From: Aquila chrysaetos chrysaetos
Lineage: Eukaryota > Chordata > Aves > Accipitriformes > Accipitridae
NCBI RefSeq assembly: GCF_900496995.4
Contig: NC_044018.1
Coordinates: 21,916,001-21,980,000, forward strand
Direction of reading: 5' to 3'
DNA length: 64,000 nt
A model generated the notes under the pieces. It was not told the origin of the DNA, did no database searches, and worked only from the letters and a program-made list of their open reading frames with translations. Of this stretch, positions 49,976 to 62,715 are shown in pieces (the stretch's first letter is position 1; each line of letters starts with the position of its first letter). Both the position numbers and the translations under genes were made by a program.

Positions 49976-52400
49976 CTGATCTCCTGAAAAAGAACTATAT
50001 TCATGGAGCCTTTGGTATTGATGTTCTAGTAGATAACAGTTTGTTCTCCTTCCAATACATGAAGCCCTTAGGATAAGTACCGCAGCTTACAGTGTGGTAT
50101 TTAAAAATTGCATGAGTAGGTCTTGATATGAAGGATTACATGTATATTTTCTGACAGTTCGTAATTGGTGCATGAGAAGAACATCATTTAGTGTAGATAC
50201 AGCTGTTGGTAGAACTTGCGGGCCTTATGAATGTGGAGAAATGAAGTGCTTGAGCTTCTTTCCTACAGGCATGTGGGGCTGTCACTCCCGATTCCTTTAA
50301 TCTATATAATGCAAAAATCCATTTACTTACTTGAAATCAGTTTTAATTATGTGAATTTTGGATCACTTTTAAAATTCAAATTTTTCTCAAAAGCATATTT
50401 TCTTCCTGCAAGTTGAGGGAGGAGGAAGGGATAGCGAGCCAGCCATTTGCACACAAATATTTCAAGCCCTTGTAGATAAGAACGGTTGTCAGGTATCCAG
50501 CTGACAACTTCAAGAAGTGTTGTTATGTGACAGATCCTTCCCCAAATTACCTTAGAGAGAAGAAAGGGCTCTCCTGAGCTAATCATTTCTCCTTGCTCAT
50601 CCTTCTGTGATAAAAGGCCAGGGAGATACAGAAAACAAAATGACGCAGGTGGCAGTTTGTGAAGCTCGTTGCAGCTGCCGGCCTTGCTAAACGCAGAGGA
50701 TGGGAGGCAGTTTTCACCACAAGCAGAAGCCACGTGACAAAAACAACCACATTTCCGTGAAGGAAAACAAAATAAAAGCCGGTTTGCTCCCGAATGCCCT
50801 TGCTGGGGCTAGGGTCCAGGGCCAGACCCACGGCTGTCACCGCAGAGCCTGCTCAGGAGGGAGCAGTCGGCCCTTTCCCCGTCCCCTTGCATGGTGCTGA
50901 GCGTGTCCGGCGCTGCAGCTGAGACCGGAGGTGCTGGTGACCACCCCAGGGAGCAGGGAGTCTGCAGAGGAGGTGCTTCACCAGGGCAGAGGCAAGGGCA
51001 GGAGGAGGGAAGCTCTTTTCCAGGGGCTGAGCCAGTGTAACCTCACACGGACTTGGCCAATGGCTTTTTTTTTTTTTTTTAACACCTAAGACAAAATGAC
51101 AGTTCATAATACATAGCCTAACAGGGTGGTGAAAAGACCTCCATGAAGCAAAGAGCAAGTTTATTCAAGTCTATGGTCATTCTGCAATAATTTTAATACC
51201 TAGAACGAGGGAGTGCTTTACACTGGCAGCAATTTCCTTTGGCACGAAAATTTCTGGCAGCCTAGGAAACACTAATCCATAGGGTCCATATTATAAACCT
51301 AATTTTAAGCAGACAAGGGTTGACTCTCAGCTGATAGACCTCAGCAGTAGGGCTGTGACTGCTTCCAGGGTAATTTCTGAAAACTGAGACTGTACTTACA
51401 ATTTAGGCCACAGAACCAGAAAGTTCAGAAAGGTCAGGTAAAAATACCTGTACACAGCACCCAGAATAAAGGAGAAGAGTCATCAAGAGCTACCGCAAGT
51501 TAAATATCACGTTTACTGGGCAGAATTTAAGCTGAGAGTTGTTATCACCACGTGATTGCAAGATGAGTCCTGTAGTTCTGATCAAATGTTCATCTTTCCT
51601 TTCAGTCCTACGCTTTCTCTGACAATGCAGCATCAAGTTAGATATCTATGGGTTTTCACTATATCCATGTATTTGGCTCTGTTTAGCTTGCTTACTGGTT
51701 ACTAATGGGCAGCAGACTCCCGTGCTGCACGGGGGAGTGATGTGCTCTCCTTGATGCTCCCAGGCACATCCTTGAAGGTTCCTCATTTTACACTGAGGCT
51801 TGAAAACTGTTGCACCTTCTTTGGAAAAAGAGGCAGAAACCTGTTTTCTAAAATCCAGTGTTCATTATGTGTAAAATACGTTTCAAGAACTGCACGGCTT
51901 TTATGGGCTGGTGACCATCCCATTCATATTTTATGTTCTCCGTTTAATTTTTCATGAGCTCTCTGGGACCTGTTGGGGCACCATGTAAATAAAATAGCTA
52001 TTTGAAGGATCAGGTTCCCTAACACATTTCATCAGAGTGATGATTGCAGAGTCTGAGCGTGGGTTGTGAGCTTCAGAAAACCAAGGTCCTCAGCGAGATG
52101 GGCATTGCTGCTTCTCGGTGGGACGTTGCCGGGATTCACCTCTGAAGTTCAGCTCCTCTCGCTGTCAGTCCTGCTTGTCTCTAAAGAAGGGAGCTCACTC
52201 TGCATCCTCCTTCCCGGGTTGAATCAAGATTATTCAGCCTTGAGCTTCAGCACCATTCTTAAATGGATGTTCATTATTCAAGTGGAAATCTCCTGGGAGG
52301 GGAATTTACTATGTTGGCAATAGCCATAAGCAGCTGAATAAAAGCTTTAGAGTATCACCTTATGCTTGTCTGATGTGATAAATAATAAATGACACTTCTT
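49976..52400. other. Non-coding sequence downstream of FAM110C (intergenic or intron)
   Basis: No recognisable gene or repeat family is seen. The stretch contains a T16 run (51065-51080), moderately GC-rich sequence at about 50.82-51.01 kb and AATAAA hexamers near 51.98 and 52.34 kb. Short open frames here have no family resemblance. Confidence 0.6.
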
Positions 52401-52417
52401 TTTCCCTCTTTCTGCAG
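52401..52417 (+). promoter_or_regulatory. Strong-looking splice acceptor, possible start of a 3' exon of FAM110C
   Basis: The pyrimidine-rich stretch CTTCTTTTTCCCTCTTTCTGCAG ends in an AG at 52416-52417. It has a branch-point-like CTGAT about 45 nt upstream (52370-52374). It is on the same strand as FAM110C, about 3.4 kb after a possible donor (AACAAG|GTGATC, junction 49015/49016). From memory, human FAM110C has two exons separated by an intron of similar size, with only a few codons in the second exon. Joining these two sites would end the protein as NP and stop after Lys357. This is inference; a poly(A) hexamer at 53552-53557 is a possible end for such an exon. Confidence 0.35.
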
Positions 52418-55400
52418 AATCCTTGACTTGGAAGTTGAACAAAACCAGACGCAGGAAGAAACTCTTCCCTCATCTGGCTCATGACTATTTTGTCCAAGTT
52501 TAGTATTTTTATTATTGCCTCCTACCCTCACCCCCATCCCCTGGCAGCCTCGCTCTTGTCACAAGCGCAGGGGTGTCCCAGAGCGCGATGACAAGCGGAG
52601 ATTGTGAACCGTGCCCCAGCGAGGCAGCAGGAAACAAAAGCTCCGGGAAAAGCGAAGCGTGGCAGCAGCTGCCATCCACAATAATGTTCAGCATCAGCTC
52701 ACGGCCCCAGGATGCCAGTCCGGGCTGTGACAGAAGCTCCGTGTTGTGCACCGGTCTCTTTCCAGCAATGAATTTGTTGACAGGGATGGGGGGAGAAAGT
52801 GGGAACGAAGTGGCAATGACCTTTGGGTCAGGCGTTTCCTTGCAGGCAGACAGGCTCCACCCGCACGTTCAAAGGCTCTGTCTTACCAGGGCTGTTTGAC
52901 CAGGGCTCATCCTGACATCTTTAGACATTATTTGCTTGGCTGGTGAGGACTAACTGTGGCAGCTTTATCTGGGATACTTGGCAAACATGTTGTGAGCTAA
53001 ATCCCTGCCAAGCCTCTCTTTCTCTGAGAGCGTTCAAGCCAAATTGGAGTACCTTGTATCCGTCTAGTTTGCTCCGTCACACAGCTTGCTCAGCCAGTGG
53101 GGAGGAATAGCCTTTAAAACCCTGCCCAAAATACTTCCAGGAGCATGGTTCCAAGAAACAGGTAGTCAAAAATGAGGGAGGGTTTTGCACTGTTACCGCC
53201 TTGCTGCAGAACAGTACAATTCACATGTACATAGGCTCCTCCACTTTGTTTGCCATATGTCCCCGACTGTGGCATTGCAAACATTGCAAGGTTTGGCAGC
53301 TTGTGGTTTAACACCTTTAATTTTATGCACTGTGAGTGAGCAGTGGGCTTACAGGATCACATTAGGAAACTATCCCAGGCTATGTAAGGCCACACTTCCC
53401 TAGCACGGGTCTGGAGTAGGGCTGTGCTTGGGATGTGCAGGACGGCATCCCTGTGCTGCAAGGCAAGAAGGCATGTCAGGGCACAGCCGTGCCAGGTAAA
53501 TGTCCTGATGGCATGAGTCCCCAGTGTAGATAGCACGTACTCAATATCATCAATAAAGGGCTTCATTTGGACTGGCCAAGCTAAATGTGTTTTAAAAGCT
53601 GATAAAAAGTACTTTGGATCATCAGTGTAGTGAATGAGGCCTCTAGAATAACTCATGGAATTTGCTGGCTGTGCCTCAGTCACTTACCCCAATGTCATTG
53701 CTCGCTAGAAAATGCCTTGCCCCAAAGCATTTCTTTGTGGACATTGCAAACCACAAAAAAATGCAAAAAAAAAACGCAAACCCCAGTCCAAGCCAAAGCC
53801 AGTTTCCCTTTCAGTTGCACCGATGCCCATCTGTGATAGCTGCCCCGCTGGCGTAACAGTGACTTGACCTGAGGGTCCTGCAGAGGTTAAAAGTTTGCTT
53901 TGTGTTACCATGGATTTGGTGGCCTGGTGTCCGGCTTACCTGGCCACCGGACCCGCAGTGTGAGGAGCACAGAAACGCCGGTTTTCATTCTCCGCATTCC
54001 TCCTGCCCGCACTGCAGCAGCTCCCACTGCTGCCTCTCCTGGCCCAAAACAGCTGCCGGCGCAGCCGGGTGCATGCCGAGCTCAAGTGAGCACTCGAGCT
54101 GCGTTTCTCAAGTGTTTGCTGCTCTCAGTAAATACATCTGGAGGAGCAGAAAGGGTGAGGGTGAGCGTTGGGGATTCAGTAAAACATTGGCGGTAGGAGG
54201 AACGGTTGCCTATTTTAACCTACGCCAACGTTGCGCACTGGAAGAGCCGCCCTTGAAGTGCTCATCAAGCTGTTTAGTTGACATCAGTTAAATTCACAGA
54301 AAGATCATCCAGGTTGCATTTCCATATGTTTTAAATGGGCTTGTCAGTCCCTGGATGGTTAGTTCTCAATTACAGCAACCGTTTGGGAATGCAGGGCATT
54401 TGTCTTCATTTTCTAGTGCTATGCACTAAGGTCTACATGTCTGAAGTTGTCGAGATAGATGGATAACAATTCCAGATAAAATAATTGTTAAACCCGCTTT
54501 CCACCTGGGAGAAAACTAAGTAGTTTGCATGAGTGAGCTTCTGCAAACTTAGAGGGAAGGTAGCACATGGGGATATTTTTGTTAAATAATGAAATTTCCA
54601 TGTGTATTTGTTACATTATTATCAAAGGATGATTCTTAGAAAACTGCAGCCCAAGATGCTGCTAATATGATAAGATTTATGCACTTACAGTGCAGGTTTT
54701 TAAGGGATGCAGTCTAGGTTTATTAGTCAGGAACACAACCTGACGTATCTGTTCTTTTCATGCTCACTTTGCAAGGTGCTATACCACATAAATATTTATA
54801 TGCGTTTGTCAGAGCTAAGGACTGCTTTTCTTTGAAAATGCGGATGACTGTAGACAGCTCAGAGTGCAGCAAAAATCTTTTACGTTACAAATCAGTGCCC
54901 CGCCACAGGAGAAAAGAATTGTTTGGGTTTTTTTCCAAGGAAATTTTTTGTTTCATTTTCACACTTCTGTTTGTTTTTGCTCTTTTAGTTGAGCAGCTCT
55001 TGAAAGTTAAGATGAAAGATGGGTTGGTCATGAGTTTTCAATGTTCAGAAGGAATATGTTTAATTATCTTGAAAGTACTGAACATCAGCCTTTCTCAAAA
55101 TCGATGAAGGTTTTATGGCAGAGGTTAGTGAAATCAGAACTGGCCCCATTCTGAATATTTTTTTAATCCTCCTTTTTGTCTTTATGAACGGTTCAGTGGG
55201 GTTGTGGTGACTTTCCACACTGATATGTGGCAAAATTTCCCTGGCTTTGTTCAAACTGATAGGAACCCCAAGCTCTCCCAGGTATCATTCGCTTCAGAGA
55301 CAATGTGGACCTAAGATCTTTGCCTGATAAGCTATAGATTCCCTTTATATAATAATACCTTCTGGGTAAGCTAATAACCTACCTTTCCCAGTATGCCAGA

Positions 55401-57810
55401 ACAACAGTAGATGACAATCCTTCTTTCTCCATACATCTTGGGAATGGGTAATTCAGTGTTTTTTCAAAAAGTGGGAGCTCTGGGCTTCACTCAGCTCCTG
55501 TTACTGTTACATGTAAAGGCTTTTCCTTCCTTCTGCTGGGTCTTTCAGTCATATCTCTCAAAATGAGAAAAACTCACTAATGTTAGTCACTACCTATCTC
55601 CCCCCAATTCTGAAGGGGTTTTTTTACTATTTGATTATAAAAGACATGCTTTGGAAGCTTTTCAGCTTTAGTGATAAACTGTGGTAAAGTGGGCCATTGC
55701 GGTATGAACAGAAGTTTCAGCAACGGAGTTGGGTTTCCAGTCTTTTGGGAAACCTAAAACTGGGGCTGAGGGCAAAGGCAAGTCATAAATTGATTTTGTT
55801 TGACTAGAACTGTGTAAACTAAAATAGTCAAATGTGGTGCAAGTGTGCAGTGGTAACTGCTATTTAGACCAAAGTGTTTCAAGGTGCTCCAATGGTGTGA
55901 CAAGGGGCAATGTCCACAGCAGTAGTGTAACAGGCAAAAGGTACAAAGTCTGGTTTTTATGGCCTGGAAGCAAGTATTTGCAATAAAGGCATCAGATAGA
56001 GACTGTAATCTTTGCAATATATTGTAAATATTACTGTACAGAAATCTATAAGTAAGAAATACAGATTGTTCTATATATGTATATTACTTTTCTAAGGGAT
56101 ATAAGCCCTGGTGTATTGTGAAATCGGCCAAACATTACATCGATGGGTATTAAGCAGAAACTTTCTCCTGGGAGCCGGTTGTCCTGTCATTGCCTCCTGT
56201 GAAGTTTCTTGCATCTGCTTTTGATTCCTTTGAAATGGAGTACTGGTCAGATCTGGTATGGATGTTTCTAAGTTGCTATGTTTATATTCCTGTGAAAGAA
56301 CCTGTGTGCTCTTGAATGCATACAAATAAAACTACCACTCTGAAAGTTAATGTTTTTTTGAAAAAGTATACTTTTATTTTTCTGTCTCCATTAGGGTACT
56401 ATTATTTTAAAGCTACAATCCCACTAGGGAATTAATTTCTCTGTGAGTGAGGCTGATATTAGACTGTGAACATCTGAAAGCGCAACGCTTCCCTGGGCTG
56501 TACCCAGACCCCTGGCTGAGAGCTTAGGCAGAACATCATGTAAGGAGATGGCACGGTAACTGTTAGCTCTCAGTATCAGTAAATTTGAAATATATGAGGC
56601 TAGGGCTGTTCCACAGTATTCTGATATTTTTCATTTCAGAATATGGCTGAAAAGATAGACAGTTTATTTCTGAAGGGTAGTATTTTTTTCCAGTCTTTAC
56701 TATTATATTTGGTTTTACTCACTGTCAAAAGCTACCATGTGCTGCAGGCAATACCACATTCATCACAGCCAGTGTCCAAAGCGGCAGGGAGTTTGAAGTT
56801 CTGCTTGGAAAAAACATTATCTCCAGAATCTTATTAACAAGCCGTTGTTTGACTGGACTCCATAGGACAAATTCAATATATGATGCTAATTCCCTGTGCA
56901 TGTATTTTGTGAAGAAAGCAGCGGAAATAATGGTTGCATACAGTGAGTTTTTACCAGAGACCAATGCACTCCAGTTGCATAGTTATCATTTTGGTATGGT
57001 CTAGCCTGCTCAGACACAAGTGTTTCACCAGCCAGCATTTGAACAGAAATGGAGGTAGAGCTAACTGATGCTTGCTGTGCAGATTAGGCTCTTCCACAAA
57101 AACCCGAGAGCAACTTTATCATCATTGACCTGTAGCCTTCCCCACACAAGCCCTGGTTGACCTGTGTCAGTGCAAGATACAAAGCAAGTCTGGAAAGGGG
57201 TGACAATTTGTGCGTCCCCCTTTCTATGGAGGTTGATCTCCCATAGCAAGCCTTTGCTAGTATTGCTGCCTTAGAGAGGAAGGAGCCATCGTAGCCTGTG
57301 AATAACCTTGGGCTACAGCCCAGCTTAGCATTTAAGAACATTGGGTTTAAGTCATTTTTCACATAGCACTTTTGTCCCACATTTTATGAAGTCCAGTGAA
57401 TTTCTTCCAGAAATAAGGACTTGCAAGCTCCTGTTCTTGGACTGTCTGGTGCAAGCAAGCTCTTAAAAGTCCATAGCTTACTGATTCACTGCTTCTCTTT
57501 TGATTCATCTCTGGGTAGTAAATAGGTGTTGGAAAGAAACTCTGCAAAAACATAGTAACTGGAAAAAGGCCTTTTCAGGTGTTTTGTAGTTGTTGGTGCA
57601 TTCTCAACACAGAACTGCAAAAGTACTTAGTATCTCCAAGAGCTTTTCACAAAGAACGGTCTACGTCAACAGCAGACAAATAAGCAAATACAGGGCTTAG
57701 CTTTACCCTGCAAAGAGCTGCCTCCAAATTTGGGGGACATTTAGCGATTGGGCCATATTTATCCTGGATTTATCCTGCAGGACTAAAATAATTAATTCCC
57801 ATAAGTGGAA
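52418..57810. other. Non-coding sequence (possible alternative FAM110C 3' exon at its start)
   Basis: The first kilobase might be a 3' exon if the acceptor at 52417 is used; an AATAAA is at 53552-53557. Otherwise no gene is recognised. There are GC-rich patches near 52.52-52.64 and 53.94-54.07 kb. The remainder is AT-rich. Confidence 0.5.
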
Positions 57811-57847
57811 TGTTGCAGAGAGAGGTGGTAGATGCCCCATCCCTGGG
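57811..57847 (+). mobile_element. Short CR1 LINE fragment
   Basis: A stretch of about 37 bp (GTTGCAGAGAGAGGTGGTAG followed by ATGCCCCATCCCTGG) matches the internal part of the CR1 3' region seen at 46.2 kb (GTTGCCCAGAGAGGTGATAG, ATGCCCCATCCCTGG). Flanking sequence does not continue the match, and the rest of the element is missing. It is followed by a short A-rich stretch. It may be a much-deleted copy. Confidence 0.55.
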
Positions 57848-60800
57848 AAAAAAAAGGGCTTAGAAAGGAAAGGACTACTCAGCTCATTTGCAAGCAATGA
57901 TGTTAACAGGCAGCTTAGTCCAGGAAGGTCTCCATGACAAAAGGTGATGAGAATTTTGGCCCTTTACACTTGCCAATAAAACTGCTGATATACCAGAAAA
58001 ACAAACAGTATCAGAGAAAAACAACCTCCAGATCAAAGTCAGTTACATATATCCATCTCCAGAAATCAGTCTAGCTCCTGAAAGAACATAAAATCCTGTA
58101 AAATTAGTTTGCACATTTGTAGGGGAGTTGGGTTGCCTCAGCAATTAATATGATTAAAAAGATCTAAGAGCTTTGATTATTTGGGTCTCGCAGTTCACCT
58201 CAATTATCAAGAGCCGCACAGGACCACCAATTTTATGTTCTTTTTCATAGGCTGTAGCAAGAACCAGAGGTTAGCAATCATTGACCGTTACCCACAAAAA
58301 CACATAATTATTCATCAGGTGATGATCAACATAAGGCAGTGCTGAACCAGCCAGAGCCAAGACTTAGACTCATGCACAAAGAGGCAGGCACGCAGCTGAG
58401 CATGCTGAGGGCAATGCTGCTCTTACTCCTTCCTGCCAGCCCAACCTCTTCTTACATCACTGTTTTCCTCCTTGGTGAGTAGGACTCCTCACTTCCACGG
58501 TTATTCACCCCTTTGAATTGCTCATCTTATGCCCCCTCTGACAGTCCCTTTCTGCATTTACATTTCCAGTGAACTCATTCATGTGCTAATCACGTTACAC
58601 AAGGCACTAGTCTATCTATCCTCATTCTTGTACAGTCTTTTTTTCTGAGTAATGTTTCCAGTTAGGTTTTACATCCTTCTGCTCAATCTTTATCTGTCCC
58701 TACCCCAAGGAAACTAAAAACTAATAATGCAAACAGTCAAGAAATAAATGAGTTGCATAGTTAAGCAGAGGCTTACTAGATTAGAGACCAACTCTCCAGT
58801 CCTTCTTCATGTACATAGCTCTTCCTGCATAACTTAGCATATCGTTTTTCATTGTTTTCCTCTTTGATACCTGTTTGTAACATCATCCTTTCCTTGGTTT
58901 TAAGTCTTTTAGATGGTAAGTTTCTCAGAGCTGTGGTGTGACAATTTATTTGTCTGCAAAGAGCTCTGAGCACAGCTACTGCAAAATCAAATGCCAAATC
59001 ACAAATCTTTTCACGGTAAAGTATAGTTTAAACCTTCTAGAACTTCAGTGTGGCCAAATAAGAAGAACATCAGGCCAGTGAAAGCACATTGGGCAAGCTC
59101 TTCAGCAACAGGACTGAAAAAAGAAACGCACCTGAAGCAGTTCTGGGGGGGACACAGCACAGTGAGGTCTCTCTTAGAACTTGTTGGAAAGATGCAGCGC
59201 ACCCCTCACTTCTTGAGAACCAGCCCTCACTCAACACTTTTTTTCTGCAGGAAAGTAAATTTAAGAAGCAGTTTATCACACACAAAAGTAATCAACATCA
59301 AACGGTGATGCAGTCTATTGGGTTCAGCTGCAAACACAAGCTGAGGTGACTCTTCAGGCATCCACTGCATTTAAGAGCTCCCTGACCTGCCTCCATCTTC
59401 TGTGGTAGCAGCGAGAATAAGCCTCCGTTCTTCCTTCCCATTACAGAAAATGATTCAATTCCTTGATGTCAATTACTAGAAAGAGGCTGAAAATTGAGTA
59501 ATTTCTGAGAATAGGCCTTCAATGTAACCTTCCAAAACAGACTAATAGTCTGGAGGCTCCAATTTTCTTGATTTTTCAGTTATTTAGACCATATAACTTT
59601 ACTACCCTACAGCTGTTGGAAGAAAGACCATCTCATTCCTCCAGAGCACGAGACATTCATAGATCATCTTATATCGCTCTAAAACCATTGTGGAAACAAA
59701 GTGATGGGATGGTAAGAGGACTTCTCTGCCCACTGACACAAAGTCTCATCATGCACTATCCAACAGGATAGTTTTCTTCCATGGCCACTTTGTCTAAAAT
59801 CCCCATTTACAGCTACCTGTGCTTGATCTCAAACTATCACAAGTAAATTCTCCTGATCTTTATTTACAAAATAAATCAGTGTGTCTTGTATTATGTCAGC
59901 ATCGTGTCTTACTTGAGGACAGAGGCCAATATTAGCAACAATCCTCATATGTAAAACATTTGTACAAATGCTGGAGTACATAAAAATCTAACTGTGCTGA
60001 TCAATCTGCAGTACATAGGATAATCTAGCACGTTTCTCATGGAAAAAATTAATATCGTGCAATAAAAAATTATGTCCTGCAAAATTCAAGGAAACAAGGA
60101 AAAAGAATTTGGGGGAATGTTTAATTCCCGAAGTTACATAATTTGATTTATTTTCTGTCTTTCTTTCATCATGTGCATAACATGTAAGTCCCACCCATGC
60201 TTACCTATAGATTCAAATAAACCAAACATGAAAAAGAGCTTCCAAAGTTATCAGCCCACTTTCTTCAGAATACCCTAAGAAATGCATTTACAGCGTATCT
60301 AATGGTTTAGCAGAGCTGGCAAGATCTGAGGAGATTGCATTAAATTGCAAAAGGGATGATTCCTCACAGAATAAAACTCAGACCCTTCCTGCAGTTGGGA
60401 GGCACAGGAAACTGTGTTGTTTTAATTACAAGTAGGGATTTAAATCTATTTATATTGCTCTGATTGTAAAATAAAATTGATTCAAAAGCGCTGCAAACCT
60501 CCGTGTGCACAACAGTACTTTAGCAATCCTCTCTCTGTTTAGTTCAAGTCAACTTGCCACAGGTTTCAGCTGAACAGAAAGCCAGCTGAAAAGATGTGAA
60601 ACTCCGAAACGTTCATGTAGCTGAGATGTGGTCACGGAACGAGCTCCTGCTATCAAATGCGATGGCCTTGCCCTTGAGCTAGTTACCATCTGTCAGCTGC
60701 AGATCCAGCCTCTCAAGTGTGCCGAAGTACAAAATAAAACACCCTGGCCACCTCCAGCCCTGCTTTAGTGATTTAGCTCTTCCCTGGGCATCTTCTCCGG

Positions 60801-62591
60801 TTATTGTCCGTGTGGCAGGAGGTGATGAAGGAGTGGGCACTGCTGTGAAAGGAGGCGGGCCAGGGAAGAGGCGGTGGTTGACCTGGACTCTAAAACCGCT
60901 CGCTAGAGCTCATCCTCTCAACGATAGCTGTATCAGCTTCAAGGCCCATGCCTGCTGCATAAGTAGAATACATACCAGTAGGTTAAAGGAAGAGGACAGG
61001 GTTTCTTTTCATCTAAATGAATGCTCTGCCATTTCAAATAATCCTATATTTGTCCTTCTAAATAGATCGCAAATACATATTTCCAGCTTAAGTCCAGCTT
61101 AAAATGATTTAGCTTATTCCCAAATTAAAACAAACACTGACCAAGGACTCCTGTACTTGTTCTCTATTGATTTTACTCAACATTCTTCCACGTATGTATC
61201 TTTTCAAGTTATATCTAGGTATATTCTTTTTCAAATGAAATGTTTTCATGGTTCTATAAACAAAGTTATGATCCAGATAAAAAAGATCCAAACATTTAGG
61301 ATTGTTCAGTTACTGAAACCGGACAAGAAAGAGAAGAAAGACACCAGTTTTCCACTTTACATTTTGCTTCAAGCCTGGTCTTCATCCAAGTTCACAGTTC
61401 AGTGGAGGAGGCGGGAGCGCTGCAAGGAACTTACAGTATGTGGTGTGTCTGGCCTCGGGTAAGTGTTGCGTTTTGTTGTAGGTGTATAGTATGTAGCATG
61501 ATAAGGTCCTGGGCATGACTGCAAAACATAAACATTGCCCGGTACAAATACTCCCATTATTAAGAACCCTGTCACCTCCATTTCCTGCAGCCTTCCCAGC
61601 CTTCCCTAGCACTTCTGTTTGTCGTGACTAACCTCAGGGACATGGCTGGAGACAGACTGATGGTGTCTGCACGGCCAGGATTACACCTTTGCCACTATGA
61701 CCAAGGATGAAACATAAAGCAAAGACAACAAATTCCATCAGAGCAGGAAGTAAACACGGGTGGTTCTGAGTGAAATCAAGTGGGATGGTGCAACGGAAAC
61801 ACAAAATATTCAAGCATAAATGGATGTTTTCCATAGGGAGAAGTGTGCTGCATAGCAACAAATCCATCAGAAGTAAGGGCAAAGCCAGCGTAGCTGAACA
61901 AGGAGGTGAAAATGAAATCAATTCAAGAAGGATTCTCAAAAAATTAAAAACACAAGGAATGAAGAGAACGGGGAAGCTCCCAGACTGTGGCAAGAAGAAG
62001 ATGTAGCTGTGATGATGGGGTTTTCAACTGTGTGGAGGATGCAAGAAAAATTCATCAGGAATAAAGTGAAAGATCATGTAGACTATTTGGGTTCCTTATA
62101 AATAGTTGGGATGGGTCCGCTATTCTGTGTGAGTCTGATGAGCTTCTGAGGTAAAAGAAAGCTGATGTGAGAATCATTTTAATGAAGTTGTAGGGACTAA
62201 ATACTGACTTTTTATGATGTTTTGCTTTTCAGGCTCAAAGATTCTCGGTGTGTTTAATGAAGTCATTAATTAATTATTGGTAGTAATCGCAGCTAGAAGG
62301 AGCCACGTGATGCTGCAGTCAAGAAGAGGGGGTGCTAAGATATTTGGTAATAACTTGAGCTGTTTGAAATGGTGTAACTTTTCAAAAGCACTCACAACCT
62401 TTGCAAGTCATAATTCTCTTTATCAGGAGTATCTCAGAGCCAGTTTTACAAACAGATGCTGGTACTAAGGGTTCAGCCGCGTGACTCGGCTGTGGCAGCT
62501 GAACGTGCCAGCACTTGTCCTGCGAGCTGCCGTGACCGTCCAGGTGCGTGCTCCTACCCTGCTCCGAACGAGAGGCGATGCAGCCCAGCCT
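57848..62591. other. Non-coding sequence, no recognisable gene
   Basis: AT-rich sequence with short chance open frames on both strands. No assignable repeat or RNA gene is seen. Confidence 0.6.
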
Positions 62592-62715
62592 GTAGGTAGT
62601 TTACAGCTTCGTTATGAGGGCAGGCTAGCACAAACAGTAGCCAGCAGTAGGTAGTTTACAGCTAAGGCGTGTTGCTTCGTTATGAGGGCAGGCCAGCACA
62701 AACAGCATGCAGCAG
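62592..62715 (+). repeat. Local tandem duplication, two copies of a ~55-70 bp unit
   Basis: Copy 1 (62592-62646) begins GTAGGTAGTTTACAGCT and continues TTCGTTATGAGGGCAGGCTA then GCACAAACAG. Copy 2 (62647-about 62715) repeats both blocks nearly exactly, but has about 13 extra bases (AAGGCGTGTTGCT) between them and a CTA to CCA change. The copies are directly adjacent. High identity suggests a recent duplication, with the 13 bp either deleted from copy 1 or inserted in copy 2. Confidence 0.9.
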
